Below are positions 47,963 through 57,059 of a stretch of 64,000 nucleotides of DNA, in pieces; positions within the stretch are counted from its first letter, which is position 1; every line of letters begins with the position of its first letter. The notes under the pieces are model-generated. The model was given only the letters and a program-made list of their open reading frames with translations, had not been told where the DNA came from and did no database searches. This DNA is from Methylomonas aurea (GTDB lineage: Bacteria; Pseudomonadota; Gammaproteobacteria; Methylococcales; Methylomonadaceae), in the NCBI RefSeq assembly GCF_024505045.1, contig NZ_JANIBM010000002.1, positions 124,001-188,000 on the forward strand, read 5' to 3'. A program made the position numbers and the translations under genes.

Positions 47963-49210
47963 CTACCTTTGTTTAAGGCCGGTTCTGCAGATTATCCAAG
48001 CAGGAAAACATAAGCCCGTCGCATACCCAAGCAAGGCTAATTTTCGATGGCGATAGTATAGCCTATATAAGAACGCGCCCAGTTTTCGGTGGACACCAGC
48101 CATTGTTAAGCCGGGCCAATGTTTTTCATTAAAGCGATTGATAACTTCAGGAGATCGATCCAATAACGATTCCGCGAGTTCGGCCGATGATAAAAAACGG
48201 ATTCGTGGGAATCTATCAATAATGTTCGATATGAGCTGATCCAGGCCGGCAATCGCATCGTTGCATTCCGTTTCGGAACGGGTGAAGTTGTAACGATGAG
48301 TCGAGATACTGATCGGCGCTGCTTGCAGATAAGCGATTTCAGCCTCTGCCAAGGCGCCGGCTACGGTGTTTTTACCGTCAACGGGTTCGTACATAACATT
48401 GCGGACCAAATAAACTTGGCCGACGCGGTTCTTGGTACCGACGCGGATAATTGGGGGATCCTGCAGATAGCGGCCAGATCGGTCGCGGCCGGTGCAACGG
48501 TAGCCTGCCGTTTGAATTGCGCTGATATGCTGAGTGTTCCAGTGTTCTTCGATATTGTCGTTCCATAGATAGCAGGGCGCGACAGTACTGACGCTTGGCG
48601 CGCCGAACATGCTTTGGAAACTGGCGGTCGCTAGTTCGACGATGTTTTGCGCTTCGGCGGAATCGAGTTGTGAGGTCGGCAATGTGCTACCGTCGACGTA
48701 ATGGCCTTGCAGCGGCGAATCCAACGATTCCCAATCCCACCAGTCGGAGCTGGATTTGGCCGCGGCTAAGCGCGGGTCGTTTTGCCGTAATAATCGGGCG
48801 AAACCGGCACCGTTCAGATGTTCCAGTCCGTGCAGTTGGGGAGTCAGCAGATCCCGGGCGATGCCGTCTTTCAACGTTTGGTAGATTACTGGAAAATCGG
48901 CATCCAGCATTTTTCGGCGATATTCGCCGTCCACGGCAGTTTTTTCTAAATCGGGTACGGCCAACACCATGTCGGCAGTCAGGACTGCGTTGCGGCCCAC
49001 GGCGTCTCTATGCCGTGCCAACATACCTAGCAACTGTTTAAGTCGGTCGGCATGAAACTCGCCGCCGGGGCCCCAATCGTCGCTCTCAATCAGTAGCGGA
49101 GTGTCGGCAAAATAGGCCTCGTTCCAGGTCGCAATGAATAGTTCCTTTTTCCAAAACCACAAGCAGGCGATGCAGGCCGACCAGAAAACCAAAATAAACA
49201 GAATTGCCAT
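47963..49210 (-). CDS. Membrane-anchored polysaccharide deacetylase-like protein
   Basis: 415 residues. One N-terminal membrane helix (about 3-20), then a domain with E-S-D-D-W-G-P-G-G (D44, D45), Q-L-H-G-L-E-H-L and S-I-S-T-H-R-Y-N-F. The spacing of an Asp pair, an H-G-x-E-H motif and a late H-R-Y-N fits the NodB/polysaccharide deacetylase fold, though strict NodB motifs (T-F-D-D, H-x3-H) are altered. A second hydrophobic stretch lies near the C-terminus. Probably trims acetyl groups from the glycan at the outer face of the inner membrane; unproved. First gene of the leftward locus. Confidence 0.65.
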   Translation of the reverse strand: MAILFILVFWSACIACLWFWKKELFIATWNEAYFADTPLLIESDDWGPGGEFHADRLKQLLGMLARHRDAVGRNAVLTADMVLAVPDLEKTAVDGEYRRKMLDADFPVIYQTLKDGIARDLLTPQLHGLEHLNGAGFARLLRQNDPRLAAAKSSSDWWDWESLDSPLQGHYVDGSTLPTSQLDSAEAQNIVELATASFQSMFGAPSVSTVAPCYLWNDNIEEHWNTQHISAIQTAGYRCTGRDRSGRYLQDPPIIRVGTKNRVGQVYLVRNVMYEPVDGKNTVAGALAEAEIAYLQAAPISISTHRYNFTRSETECNDAIAGLDQLISNIIDRFPRIRFLSSAELAESLLDRSPEVINRFNEKHWPGLTMAGVHRKLGAFLYRLYYRHRKLALLGYATGLCFPAWIICRTGLKQR

Positions 49211-49430
49211 ATTTTCAATCGATAATTAAAGTGCCGTAGCAGCAACCTGTAACGCGCTACACTTTCATCCTAGCAGAGATTCCCGGTCTCGCCGAGCGGC
49301 GACGGCCTCGGCAGCGGGTGCGGAGCGCATTGTGCGGCCAATTTGGGTGTTATGAATCGTCTATTTGTTCAATCCGGGGTGGTGATGCAAAAAATAAGTG
49401 GTTTAGATAATAGAACGGCGGAGAGATTTT

Positions 49431-50945
49431 ATGACCGATAGGATTGGTTTACCGCAACATTGGCGTAAGCCGCTGGCCGGTGTGTTGGTGGTTACGATGT
49501 TTTCGCTAGCGGTGTTCGTGGAAACATGGACGTCAATCGTTGCAATTTGGTCGCGTTCTGAGACCTTTACCCATGGTTATTTGGTCGCACCGACCAGCTT
49601 ATGGCTGATTTGGTTGCACCGGCAGCAATATCGTAATTTGCAGGCGGATTTCAGTTGGGTTGGCCTGCTTTTCTCGGTAGCGGGTGGCTTTCTGTGGTTG
49701 GTGGCGGATTTAGTCCACGTCTTGGTGGTGCAGCAATGGGCGGTGGTTGCAATCCTGGCCAGCAGCCTGTGGGCGGTGCTGGGGACCGGCGTGGTATCGA
49801 GCATGTTGTTTCCGATTCTGTTTTTATTTCTGATGGTGCCATTCGGCGAAGCTTTTATTCCGCCGCTGATGGACTATACCGCGACCTTTGTCGTCACGTT
49901 ACTGCGATTGACCGGGATCAGCGTTTACCGGGAAGGCTTATTCTTTACGTTGACCTCAGGGAATTGGTCGGTGGTAGAGGGCTGCAGCGGATTACGCTAT
50001 CTGATTGCGTCGTTTACCTTGGGAACGGTTTACGCTTACCTGAATTACACCAGCTATAAAAAACGCGCAGTTTTTATCGCTGTTTCCTTTCTGGCGCCGA
50101 TCATCGCAAACGGATTTCGAGCCTATATGATCGTAATGATTGGCCATTTAAGTAGCATGAAACTCGCGACCGGCGTGGATCACATCGTCTATGGCTGGGT
50201 ATTTTTCGGGATCGTCATGTTTGCACTGTTTTATATCGGCTCGTTTTGGCACGACGCGCCAGACAGTCCGGAAACCAGCGTGCAGGAAGAAGCGCAGGCC
50301 GACGCCGAAATCGCTTCCGAGCCTCGTTATCACTGGTTCGGTTTAGCGGTGATCTTGTTTTGCCTGTCGGTATGGCCGCCGATTTCTCATGGTCTGTCCG
50401 GATTGCAAAATAGCAATGTGATGGTGCCGGAGCGATTCAGTCAACCGCGCCTCGATACTTGGCAGCCGGCGGAAGCTCCGGACTGGGGGTGGGAGCCCAA
50501 CTTCCAAGGAGTGGTCGCCGAAGCGAGGACCTTTCTGAAAAACGGGCAAGCCGTCGTCGGCCTCTACTTCGCCAATTTTGGCGACGAAAGCCAAGGCGGA
50601 GAATTGGTAAACTCGCAGAACTATTTGGTCCCGCAAAAACATAAGGTTTGGCGGATACTGCGCGACAGCGATCATCCGTTCGCACCGGCATCCGGTCACT
50701 TCGCCGTTGTCGAGGAGGCGGTATTGAACAGTAGCCAGCGCGATTTATTGGTATGGCGCTGGTACCGAATTGGCGATAAAACTACCAACAATGCTTATCT
50801 GGCCAAATGGTGGCAATTGGTCAAGCGTCTGAGCGGCGATTCGGCTCCGGAATTACTAGTCGTGATCTATACCGAAGTCGTAAATCAAGATTTCGATACG
50901 GCGCGGGATAATTTAGGCCAAATAGCCCAGGCCTGCTGCAGTTGA
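49431..50945 (+). CDS. Exosortase fused to EpsI domain
   Basis: 504 residues. The first part (about 10-280) is a multi-helix exosortase with the proposed catalytic set: Cys185 in V-E-G-C-S-G-L-R-Y, Arg230 in N-G-F-R-A-Y and His239 in M-I-G-H-L. Residues about 300-500 are an EpsI-type domain ([14 protein letters not shown]). Exosortases cut PEP-CTERM-type tails of exported proteins; a matching tail is at the end of the 10839-11969 product. It may be XrtA (polysaccharide-linked) or XrtD (VPLPA-specific, also long); I cannot tell which. Divergent from the glycan locus, in line with manC. Confidence 0.88.
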   Translation: MTDRIGLPQHWRKPLAGVLVVTMFSLAVFVETWTSIVAIWSRSETFTHGYLVAPTSLWLIWLHRQQYRNLQADFSWVGLLFSVAGGFLWLVADLVHVLVVQQWAVVAILASSLWAVLGTGVVSSMLFPILFLFLMVPFGEAFIPPLMDYTATFVVTLLRLTGISVYREGLFFTLTSGNWSVVEGCSGLRYLIASFTLGTVYAYLNYTSYKKRAVFIAVSFLAPIIANGFRAYMIVMIGHLSSMKLATGVDHIVYGWVFFGIVMFALFYIGSFWHDAPDSPETSVQEEAQADAEIASEPRYHWFGLAVILFCLSVWPPISHGLSGLQNSNVMVPERFSQPRLDTWQPAEAPDWGWEPNFQGVVAEARTFLKNGQAVVGLYFANFGDESQGGELVNSQNYLVPQKHKVWRILRDSDHPFAPASGHFAVVEEAVLNSSQRDLLVWRWYRIGDKTTNNAYLAKWWQLVKRLSGDSAPELLVVIYTEVVNQDFDTARDNLGQIAQACCS

Positions 50946-51069
50946 GTTTTGGCAATCCGGCAGCCGCTGTCCGAGCCGTCTTGGCCCGCTGGGCGTCAGC
51001 GCTTGACGGTGTTAGCGGCGCGGATGTTAGACTAGCAATACCCTTGTTTAAATTTGTGAAGGAAAACTT

Positions 51070-52470
51070 ATGATACCGGTAATTTTGTCAGGCGGTTCCG
51101 GAACCCGGCTTTGGCCATTGTCGCGCGGCCAATACCCCAAACAATTTTTGCCTTTGGTTTCCGGTGCGACAATGATTCAGGAAACCATGCTCAGGCTGGA
51201 CGGATTGGCCGGTTTGCAACCGCCCATCGCGGTGTGTAACGAAGACCATCGTTTTATGATGGCCGAACAAATGCGGGAGATCGGTATCAAGCCGGCGGCC
51301 ATCATCCTGGAGCCGGTCGGCAAAAATACCGCGCCGGCTGTGGCGATGGCTGCGTTGAGCGCAGGTTCCGAGGACGATATTTTGCTGATTTTGCCGGCGG
51401 ACCATGTCGTCGCCGATCGGCAGTCGTTTCATCGCGCGGTCGTTCAGGCCGAACAACTGGCGAAGCAGGATTTGTTAGTCACCTTCGGCATTGTCGCCAA
51501 CGAGCCCGAGACCGGTTACGGCTATATCAAACGCGGCACCGTGCGTTACGGCGAGGCTTTTAAAGTCGATGCCTTTGTCGAGAAACCGGATCTGCAGACT
51601 GCGCAACGCTATCTGGAGAGCGGCGAATATTTTTGGAACAGCGGTATGTTCGCGTTCAAGGCTGGTTGTTTCTTGCGCGAATTGGAAAAATTCAATCCGC
51701 AAATGCTGGCAGTATGTCGGGAAGCATTGAAAGCAGCCAAACCTGACCTGGACTTCGTGCGGTTGGACAAAGAGATTTTTGCAACATGCCCGTCCGATTC
51801 TATTGATTATGCCGTAATGGAAAAAACCGACAAAGCGGCGGTTATTCCGTTAGACGCTGGCTGGAACGATGTCGGTTCGTGGTCGGCACTGTGGGACGTC
51901 ACCGCCAAGGACGACACCGGCAATGCCATCAAAGGCGACGTATTGACGGTGGATACGCGTAATTCCTACATTCATTCCGGCAACAAATTGGTGGCCGTGA
52001 TCGGCGTCGACAATCTGATCGTGGTCGAGACCGACGATGCGGTGATGATTGCTGCCAAAGACCGGGTGCAAGACGTCAAGGATATCGTTGACCAACTGAA
52101 AAAAGCCAAACGTAGCGAAGCCAACGTCCACCGCAAGGTTTACCGGCCTTGGGGACATTACGACTTGGTCGATAGCGGCGACCGGCACCAAACCAAACGC
52201 ATCGTGGTCAAGCCCGGCGCGAAATTGTCGGTGCAGAAACATCACCATCGTGCCGAACACTGGGTTGTGGTGAAAGGTACCGCCTGGGTCGAAAAGAACG
52301 GCGAAAAAATTTTGGTGTCGGAAAACGAATCGATCTATATCCCGCTCGGTGTGGTTCACAGCTTGGAGAACCCGGGAGTGATCCCTCTGGAAATGGTCGA
52401 AGTCCAGTCCGGCAGCTATCTGGGCGAAGACGATATCGTGCGCTACGAAGACCAGTACGGGCGAATATAG
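51070..52470 (+). CDS. manC: Mannose-1-phosphate guanylyltransferase / mannose-6-phosphate isomerase
   Basis: Bifunctional enzyme supplying GDP-mannose, 466 residues. N-terminal nucleotidyltransferase: V-I-L-S-G-G-S-G-T-R-L-W-P-L-S-R and F-V-E-K-P-D. C-terminal cupin isomerase (about 350-460): R-P-W-G-H-Y, G-A-K-L-S-V-Q-K-H-H-H-R-A-E-H-W. GGA lies before ATG 51070. The product feeds the neighbouring glycan locus. A possible promoter is TTGACG (51003) with TAGACT (51028), but the spacing of 19 is poor. Confidence 0.95.
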   Translation: MIPVILSGGSGTRLWPLSRGQYPKQFLPLVSGATMIQETMLRLDGLAGLQPPIAVCNEDHRFMMAEQMREIGIKPAAIILEPVGKNTAPAVAMAALSAGSEDDILLILPADHVVADRQSFHRAVVQAEQLAKQDLLVTFGIVANEPETGYGYIKRGTVRYGEAFKVDAFVEKPDLQTAQRYLESGEYFWNSGMFAFKAGCFLRELEKFNPQMLAVCREALKAAKPDLDFVRLDKEIFATCPSDSIDYAVMEKTDKAAVIPLDAGWNDVGSWSALWDVTAKDDTGNAIKGDVLTVDTRNSYIHSGNKLVAVIGVDNLIVVETDDAVMIAAKDRVQDVKDIVDQLKKAKRSEANVHRKVYRPWGHYDLVDSGDRHQTKRIVVKPGAKLSVQKHHHRAEHWVVVKGTAWVEKNGEKILVSENESIYIPLGVVHSLENPGVIPLEMVEVQSGSYLGEDDIVRYEDQYGRI

Positions 52471-52511
52471 CGCCGTTAAGCCACATTCTCGATTAAAAAT
52501 TCCCATCGACG

Positions 52512-52530
52512 CCGCGCCGGTCTGGCGCGG
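52512..52530. repeat. GC-rich hairpin between manC and the CorA gene
   Basis: CCGCGCC (52512-52518) and GGCGCGG (52524-52530) with a five-base loop. No T-run follows, so it may be a weak RNA 3' end or a leader element of the magnesium transporter gene. Confidence 0.3.
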
Positions 52531-52582
52531 TGACCTGCCTAACATCCGATAACGTTCGGTATTCGTTTTCCCGGAGTTGCCC

Positions 52583-53860
52583 TTGTCCCTGCAAACGGTC
52601 AACGACCTTTTGAAAAAACACAAGCTCGTCGAAGGCATGCTGCAAAACCAGCCGATGCCGCGGCGCAAGTTGATTACTGCTCTGGTGCAAAAACAACACA
52701 TGGTCGAGTTGCGCAGCCTGTTGGCGCGACTGACTGCCATCGAAATAGGCCAAATTTTGCATGCCTTGGAGTTGGACGATGCGCGTTTGGTGTGGGAGCA
52801 GGTAGAGGAAAACCGGCAGGACGACGTACTGTGGGAGCTTTCCGATACCTTGCGCGAACAATTGGTCGGCGATCGCGAGCCGCATTGCGGCGTCGGCCAA
52901 ATGAGTGCATTCGAATTGGTCGAGGGCCGTTTATCCAAAGTAGCCATTACCTGCCGCCACGATTTGTACGAAATCAAACCGATCTGGATTGACCTATTGG
53001 CGCCAACCAAGGCCCAGCGCCAATTGATCGGCCAGCATTTCGGCTTGGAATTGCCCGACCCGCTGGATCTGACCGACCTTGAGGCTAGCGCCCGTTTCTA
53101 TGTCGAAGACCAGCATGAAATCCACATCCATTCGGATTTTCTGTTGGACAGGGAAGGGAAATCGCGCAGCGTGCCGGTGGCCTTTGTTTTGTCGGGCGAC
53201 ATGCTGTTCTCAGTGCGTAACGAGGAGTTGCCGGTATTTCGGCTACAGCGCTTAAGGGCGCGAACCCAGCCTGGATTCGTGACTGATTCCAAGGATATGC
53301 TATTAGATTTATACGGTGCCGAAGCGGAATATTCCGCCGACGCGCTGGAAAATATTTACGCACAACTGGAAAGCGTCAGTAAAAAAGTACTGAGCCAGGA
53401 TATCAGCGACGAAGAAGCGGCCGAGATATTGACCGATATTGCCGAAGAAGAGGATTTGAACGGCCGAATTCGGAGGAATATGTTGGATACGCAACGCGCC
53501 GTGTCGTTTTTAATCCGGCGTAAATTGTTGAATCCGACGCAGTTGGAAGACGCTCAGCAGATTTTGCGCGATATAGAATCCTTGAATAGCCATACCGCAT
53601 TTCTGTTCGACAAAATCAATTTCTTGATGGATGCCACGGTTGGTTTTATTAATATCAATCAGAACAAGGTCATAAAAATCTTTTCGGTCGCATCGGTAGC
53701 GATGCTGCCGCCTACCTTGATCGCCAGCATTTACGGTATGAATTTCGAATATATGCCGGAATTGAAATGGATGCTGGGCTATCCGTTTGCGTTGGGGCTG
53801 ATGACGATTTCCGTACTCTTGCCCTATCTATATTTCAGGCGTAAAGGCTGGCTTCGATAA
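52583..53860 (+). CDS. corA: CorA-type magnesium transporter with extra N-terminal domain
   Basis: Mg2+/Co2+ channel. I chose TTG 52583, six bases after GGAG, giving 425 residues, about 110 more than E. coli CorA. The C-terminal two-helix pore has Y-G-M-N (G-M-N at 385-387) and a basic end F-R-R-K-G-W. The cytosolic CorA funnel domain comes before it. Residues about 10-95 are an added helical domain (L-L-A-R-L-T-A-I-E-I-G-Q-I-L-H-A-L) that looks like the N domain of the MgtE transporters. If so, this is a CorA with an MgtE-style Mg2+ sensor. Confidence 0.88.
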   Translation: MSLQTVNDLLKKHKLVEGMLQNQPMPRRKLITALVQKQHMVELRSLLARLTAIEIGQILHALELDDARLVWEQVEENRQDDVLWELSDTLREQLVGDREPHCGVGQMSAFELVEGRLSKVAITCRHDLYEIKPIWIDLLAPTKAQRQLIGQHFGLELPDPLDLTDLEASARFYVEDQHEIHIHSDFLLDREGKSRSVPVAFVLSGDMLFSVRNEELPVFRLQRLRARTQPGFVTDSKDMLLDLYGAEAEYSADALENIYAQLESVSKKVLSQDISDEEAAEILTDIAEEEDLNGRIRRNMLDTQRAVSFLIRRKLLNPTQLEDAQQILRDIESLNSHTAFLFDKINFLMDATVGFININQNKVIKIFSVASVAMLPPTLIASIYGMNFEYMPELKWMLGYPFALGLMTISVLLPYLYFRRKGWLR

Positions 53861-54015
53861 GAATTTCGGGTTACATCACAATTTGTGGGCTGAAAACCAC
53901 AAACTGCGACAAAATGCCACATTTAAAATCGACAATTCGCCAACTATGATTTACCTAACTTTTTCGGTTTGGTTTGACAGCTAAAAGTTGCGTTATATTT
54001 CTTCCTATTGCTCTG

Positions 54016-54048
54016 AGGCGATTATCCTGTGGTAATCGCCTTTTTTTT
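54016..54048 (+). terminator. Strong rho-independent terminator
   Basis: AGGCGATTA (54016-54024) and TAATCGCCT (54033-54041) form a perfect nine-base-pair stem with an eight-base loop, then eight T residues (54041-54048). Works on the plus strand, 156 bases after the CorA stop. A TTGACA at 53974-53979 lies just upstream, so it might instead end a very short RNA. Confidence 0.85.
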
Positions 54049-54059
54049 GGCCGAAGAAA

Positions 54060-55310
54060 TTAATCGACCGGTTTGAATTTAACCAATTTCACTGCGTTGT
54101 CGTCGCGTTTGACGATTTCCATCACGTGGCCATCCAGTTTGATGCTGGTACCGGGTTCGGGGATGGTTTCCATATATTCGATAATCAAGCCGTTCAAGGT
54201 TTTTGGGCCTTCGGTCGGCAAATCCCATTGGGTGACCCGGTTCAGTTCGCGGATGGTAACGCCGGCGTCGACCAAATAGCTGCCGTCTTTCTGCGCTTTT
54301 ATGTCCGGCTCCTCCAGTACCAATTCCCCGACGATTTCCTGTAACAAATCATCAAGCGTAACCAGACCCAGTACGTCGCCGTATTCGTCGACCACCAGGC
54401 CAATGCGCAATTTTTCCGCCTTGAAAATCTGCATTTGTTTGTGAATCGAGGTGCTGGCCGGAATGAAAAACGGCTTGGCCAAACTGTTGACGATGCTTTG
54501 CTTGTCCAATGTCGAGTGGCTGATGCGGGACAGGGCGGTACGGATGTGCAAAAAACCGATGACCCGGTCGATATTCTTCTTGTAAACCGGCAACCTCGTA
54601 TGCGGGCTGTCTTGCAGCTGGCGGATAATGTCCTCTATCGATTCTTCCAAATCGATGCCGACAATATCGTTACGGTGCGTCATGATGTCGGTTACGCTAG
54701 CTGACTCAAGATCCAGAATACTCATCAGCATATTTCGGTAGCGGACCGGCAGTTGGTGGTTGGCTTGCGACACCAAGCTTTTCAATTCGTCTTTGTTCAA
54801 AGGTTCGGCTGTCGCCTCCATCATATTGGCTTTGATACCGAAAATCCGCAGCAAGCCATTCGATATCAAGTTGATGGCCCATACCACCGGGTAAAACAGT
54901 TTTAGCAAAGGGAGGTAGACCCAGGATGAGCAGAAAGCCAACAATTCCGGTTTCAGCGTGCCCAGGGTTTTCGGCGTTACCTCGGAAAACACCAGAATGG
55001 CCAGCGTTAACAAAGCCATGGCGGCCGGGATGGCCTGGTTACCTCCGACACGGATCGCAATCACGGTGGTCAGCGCGGCGGCAAGGATGTTGACGAAATT
55101 GTTGCCGATCAGGATCAGGCCAAGCAGACGCTCCGGCCTCTTAAGAAGTTGATGTGTTTTAACGGCGCCTTTGTGCTTTTTTTTGACTAAATGCTGCAAC
55201 CGGTAACGGTTTAGCGTCATCAACGCGGTTTCGGAGCCCGAGAAAAATGCGGATATTACCAATAATACCGCCAGTATACCGAATAGTATACTCAGGGAGA
55301 TGTCGTTCAA
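54060..55310 (-). CDS. CNNM/CorC-family membrane protein with CBS domains
   Basis: 416 residues. N-terminal DUF21/CNNM membrane domain (four helices to about 180, with F-F-S-G-S-E-T-A-L-M and V-F-S-E-V-T-P-K-T), a CBS pair (about 205-325: D-I-M-T-H-R-N, G-L-V-V-D-E-Y-G-D-V-L-G-L-V-T-L-D-D), and a C-terminal CorC/HlyC domain (G-P-K-T-L-N-G-L). Members are linked to Mg2+ efflux and Mg/Co resistance. Convergent with the CorA-like gene, so two magnesium proteins face each other. Confidence 0.92.
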   Translation of the reverse strand: MNDISLSILFGILAVLLVISAFFSGSETALMTLNRYRLQHLVKKKHKGAVKTHQLLKRPERLLGLILIGNNFVNILAAALTTVIAIRVGGNQAIPAAMALLTLAILVFSEVTPKTLGTLKPELLAFCSSWVYLPLLKLFYPVVWAINLISNGLLRIFGIKANMMEATAEPLNKDELKSLVSQANHQLPVRYRNMLMSILDLESASVTDIMTHRNDIVGIDLEESIEDIIRQLQDSPHTRLPVYKKNIDRVIGFLHIRTALSRISHSTLDKQSIVNSLAKPFFIPASTSIHKQMQIFKAEKLRIGLVVDEYGDVLGLVTLDDLLQEIVGELVLEEPDIKAQKDGSYLVDAGVTIRELNRVTQWDLPTEGPKTLNGLIIEYMETIPEPGTSIKLDGHVMEIVKRDDNAVKLVKFKPVD

Positions 55311-55463
55311 AACAAACGTACTCAGATTTGTGCAACAAGACTTTAGTTTCTATGCTGGGTAAAATTTGTCAAGCCGAAAACTGCCAGCCTATCGGAAGCA
55401 TTTGTCCGGGATTGAACTAAACTACATCAACTTGACGGTGCAATCGGCTGAAATTTTGCGATT

Positions 55464-55492
55464 TTGACAATCCCCAGGTTCGATGCTTAACT
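55464..55492 (+). promoter_or_regulatory. Candidate sigma-70 promoter of the FleQ-like gene
   Basis: A perfect TTGACA (55464-55469) is followed after 17 bases by TTAACT (55487-55492). It lies 57 bases before the ATG of the activator gene. The -10 is weak. Confidence 0.45.
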
Positions 55493-55548
55493 TAAAAATC
55501 GGTTGGCTCCTCCCTTCGTACATATAAGTAGTTTCAGAGAATATAAGC

Positions 55549-56961
55549 ATGGCTTTGCCGGAAATTTTGCTGGTAGACGATAACCCTAACCGCGCGCAAC
55601 AGGTGGAAACGGTGCTCCGGTTTTTGGAATACCGTGTGGTAACGGTTAGCGTCAGCGAATATGAAGCGGCATTCAACGAACGCGAAGCTTTCGCTGCGGT
55701 ATTCGTCGGCAGCGGCGAACGCCAAGCCAGCCTGATCAAGGCAATTGCCGATTCCTTCGGCGAGACGCCGCTGATCTTGTTGGCAGAACAAGGTAGTAGC
55801 CAGCCTTTGCTGAGCAGCATTCAGCAATTGGTCAGCAAAGTGGTCGAATGGCCGACCGTGTATCCGGTTCTGATCGATATACTGGACGAACTACCGCGCT
55901 CGGAATCCTCTCCTAAAAAACCGCAAGCCAACAAAGGACTGGCCGGTATCAGTAAGGCAGTACAAAAAACTCGCGAATTGATTGATCAAGTGGCCAAATC
56001 CGACGCCACGGTGTTGATCCTGGGTGAATCCGGCACCGGTAAGGAGGTAGTGGCCCAAGCCCTGCACCGGGCGTCACCGCGCCGGGACCGGCCGTTTGTG
56101 CCGGTCAATTGCGGCGCAATTCCGGGCGAATTGCTGGAAAGCGAATTGTTCGGCCATGAGAAAGGGGCATTTACCGGAGCTCTGACCTCTCGCCAGGGTC
56201 GGTTCGAAATGGCCGAAGGCGGCACATTATTTCTGGACGAGATCGGCGATATGCCGATGCCGATGCAGGTCAAACTGCTTCGCGTACTTCAGGAACGCAC
56301 CTTCGAGCGGGTAGGCAGCAACAAAACCATTCACTGCGACGTGCGGATCATCGCTGCGACCCATCGCCATCTCGAACAGGAAATAGCGGAAAAACGCTTT
56401 CGTGAGGATTTGTTTTACCGCTTGAATGTGTTTCCGATCGAAGTGCCGGCATTACGCGAGCGGGCCGAAGACATCCCGTATTTGATCAACGATTTGATCG
56501 CCAGAATGGAAGCGGCAAACCGCGGTAGCGTCACTTTAACGCCCCGTGCCATTGCCGTTCTGATGCAGCATAATTGGCCCGGCAACGTGCGCGAACTGTC
56601 CAACCTCATCGAGCGTTTGGCGATCATTAGCCCCGATTCGCCGGTGGACGTCGCCGATTTGCCGGAAAAATTCCAGGCTTACGAGGTGCCCGATACCGTG
56701 CTACTTCAGCTTCCTGAGCCCGAAATCCACGTAGTTCGTCCGGCGACGCGAGAGGCCTTGGCCAAGCCAATTCCCGGGGCGCCCAGTGTGCAACTGCCGG
56801 AGCAGGGCATCGATTTAAAAGAATATTTGACCGACTTGGAAAACGAGCTCATTCGCCAGGCCTTAGAAGAGTGCAACGGCGTGGTGGCGCATGCCGCCAA
56901 ATTGCTGAACATGCGTAGAACTACGCTGGTGGAAAAATTGCGCAAAGTAGAGTCAGCTTGA
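55549..56961 (+). CDS. FleQ-like sigma-54-dependent activator
   Basis: 470 residues. The N-terminal receiver-like FleQ domain (1 to about 115) keeps V-D-D-N but has V-F-V-G-S-G where the phosphoacceptor should be, so it is probably not phosphorylated. AAA+ domain about 130-370: Walker A G-E-S-G-T-G-K-E (K165), G-A-F-T-G-A (206-211) for sigma-54 contact, and L-F-L-D-E-I-G-D (Walker B). C-terminal Fis-type helix-turn-helix ([13 protein letters not shown]). FleQ proteins bind c-di-GMP and switch flagellar and exopolysaccharide genes; both a glycan locus and c-di-GMP enzymes are in this window. Confidence 0.88.
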   Translation: MALPEILLVDDNPNRAQQVETVLRFLEYRVVTVSVSEYEAAFNEREAFAAVFVGSGERQASLIKAIADSFGETPLILLAEQGSSQPLLSSIQQLVSKVVEWPTVYPVLIDILDELPRSESSPKKPQANKGLAGISKAVQKTRELIDQVAKSDATVLILGESGTGKEVVAQALHRASPRRDRPFVPVNCGAIPGELLESELFGHEKGAFTGALTSRQGRFEMAEGGTLFLDEIGDMPMPMQVKLLRVLQERTFERVGSNKTIHCDVRIIAATHRHLEQEIAEKRFREDLFYRLNVFPIEVPALRERAEDIPYLINDLIARMEAANRGSVTLTPRAIAVLMQHNWPGNVRELSNLIERLAIISPDSPVDVADLPEKFQAYEVPDTVLLQLPEPEIHVVRPATREALAKPIPGAPSVQLPEQGIDLKEYLTDLENELIRQALEECNGVVAHAAKLLNMRRTTLVEKLRKVESA

Positions 56962-57059
56962 CCGGTTTTCGGGGGGCGCAGCTTAGGCTATTCGGTACCA
57001 CGGTTGCCCCCGGTTGGATGGTAGACTAAGGTTTTACTATCCGATTTGCCCTGTTCACC

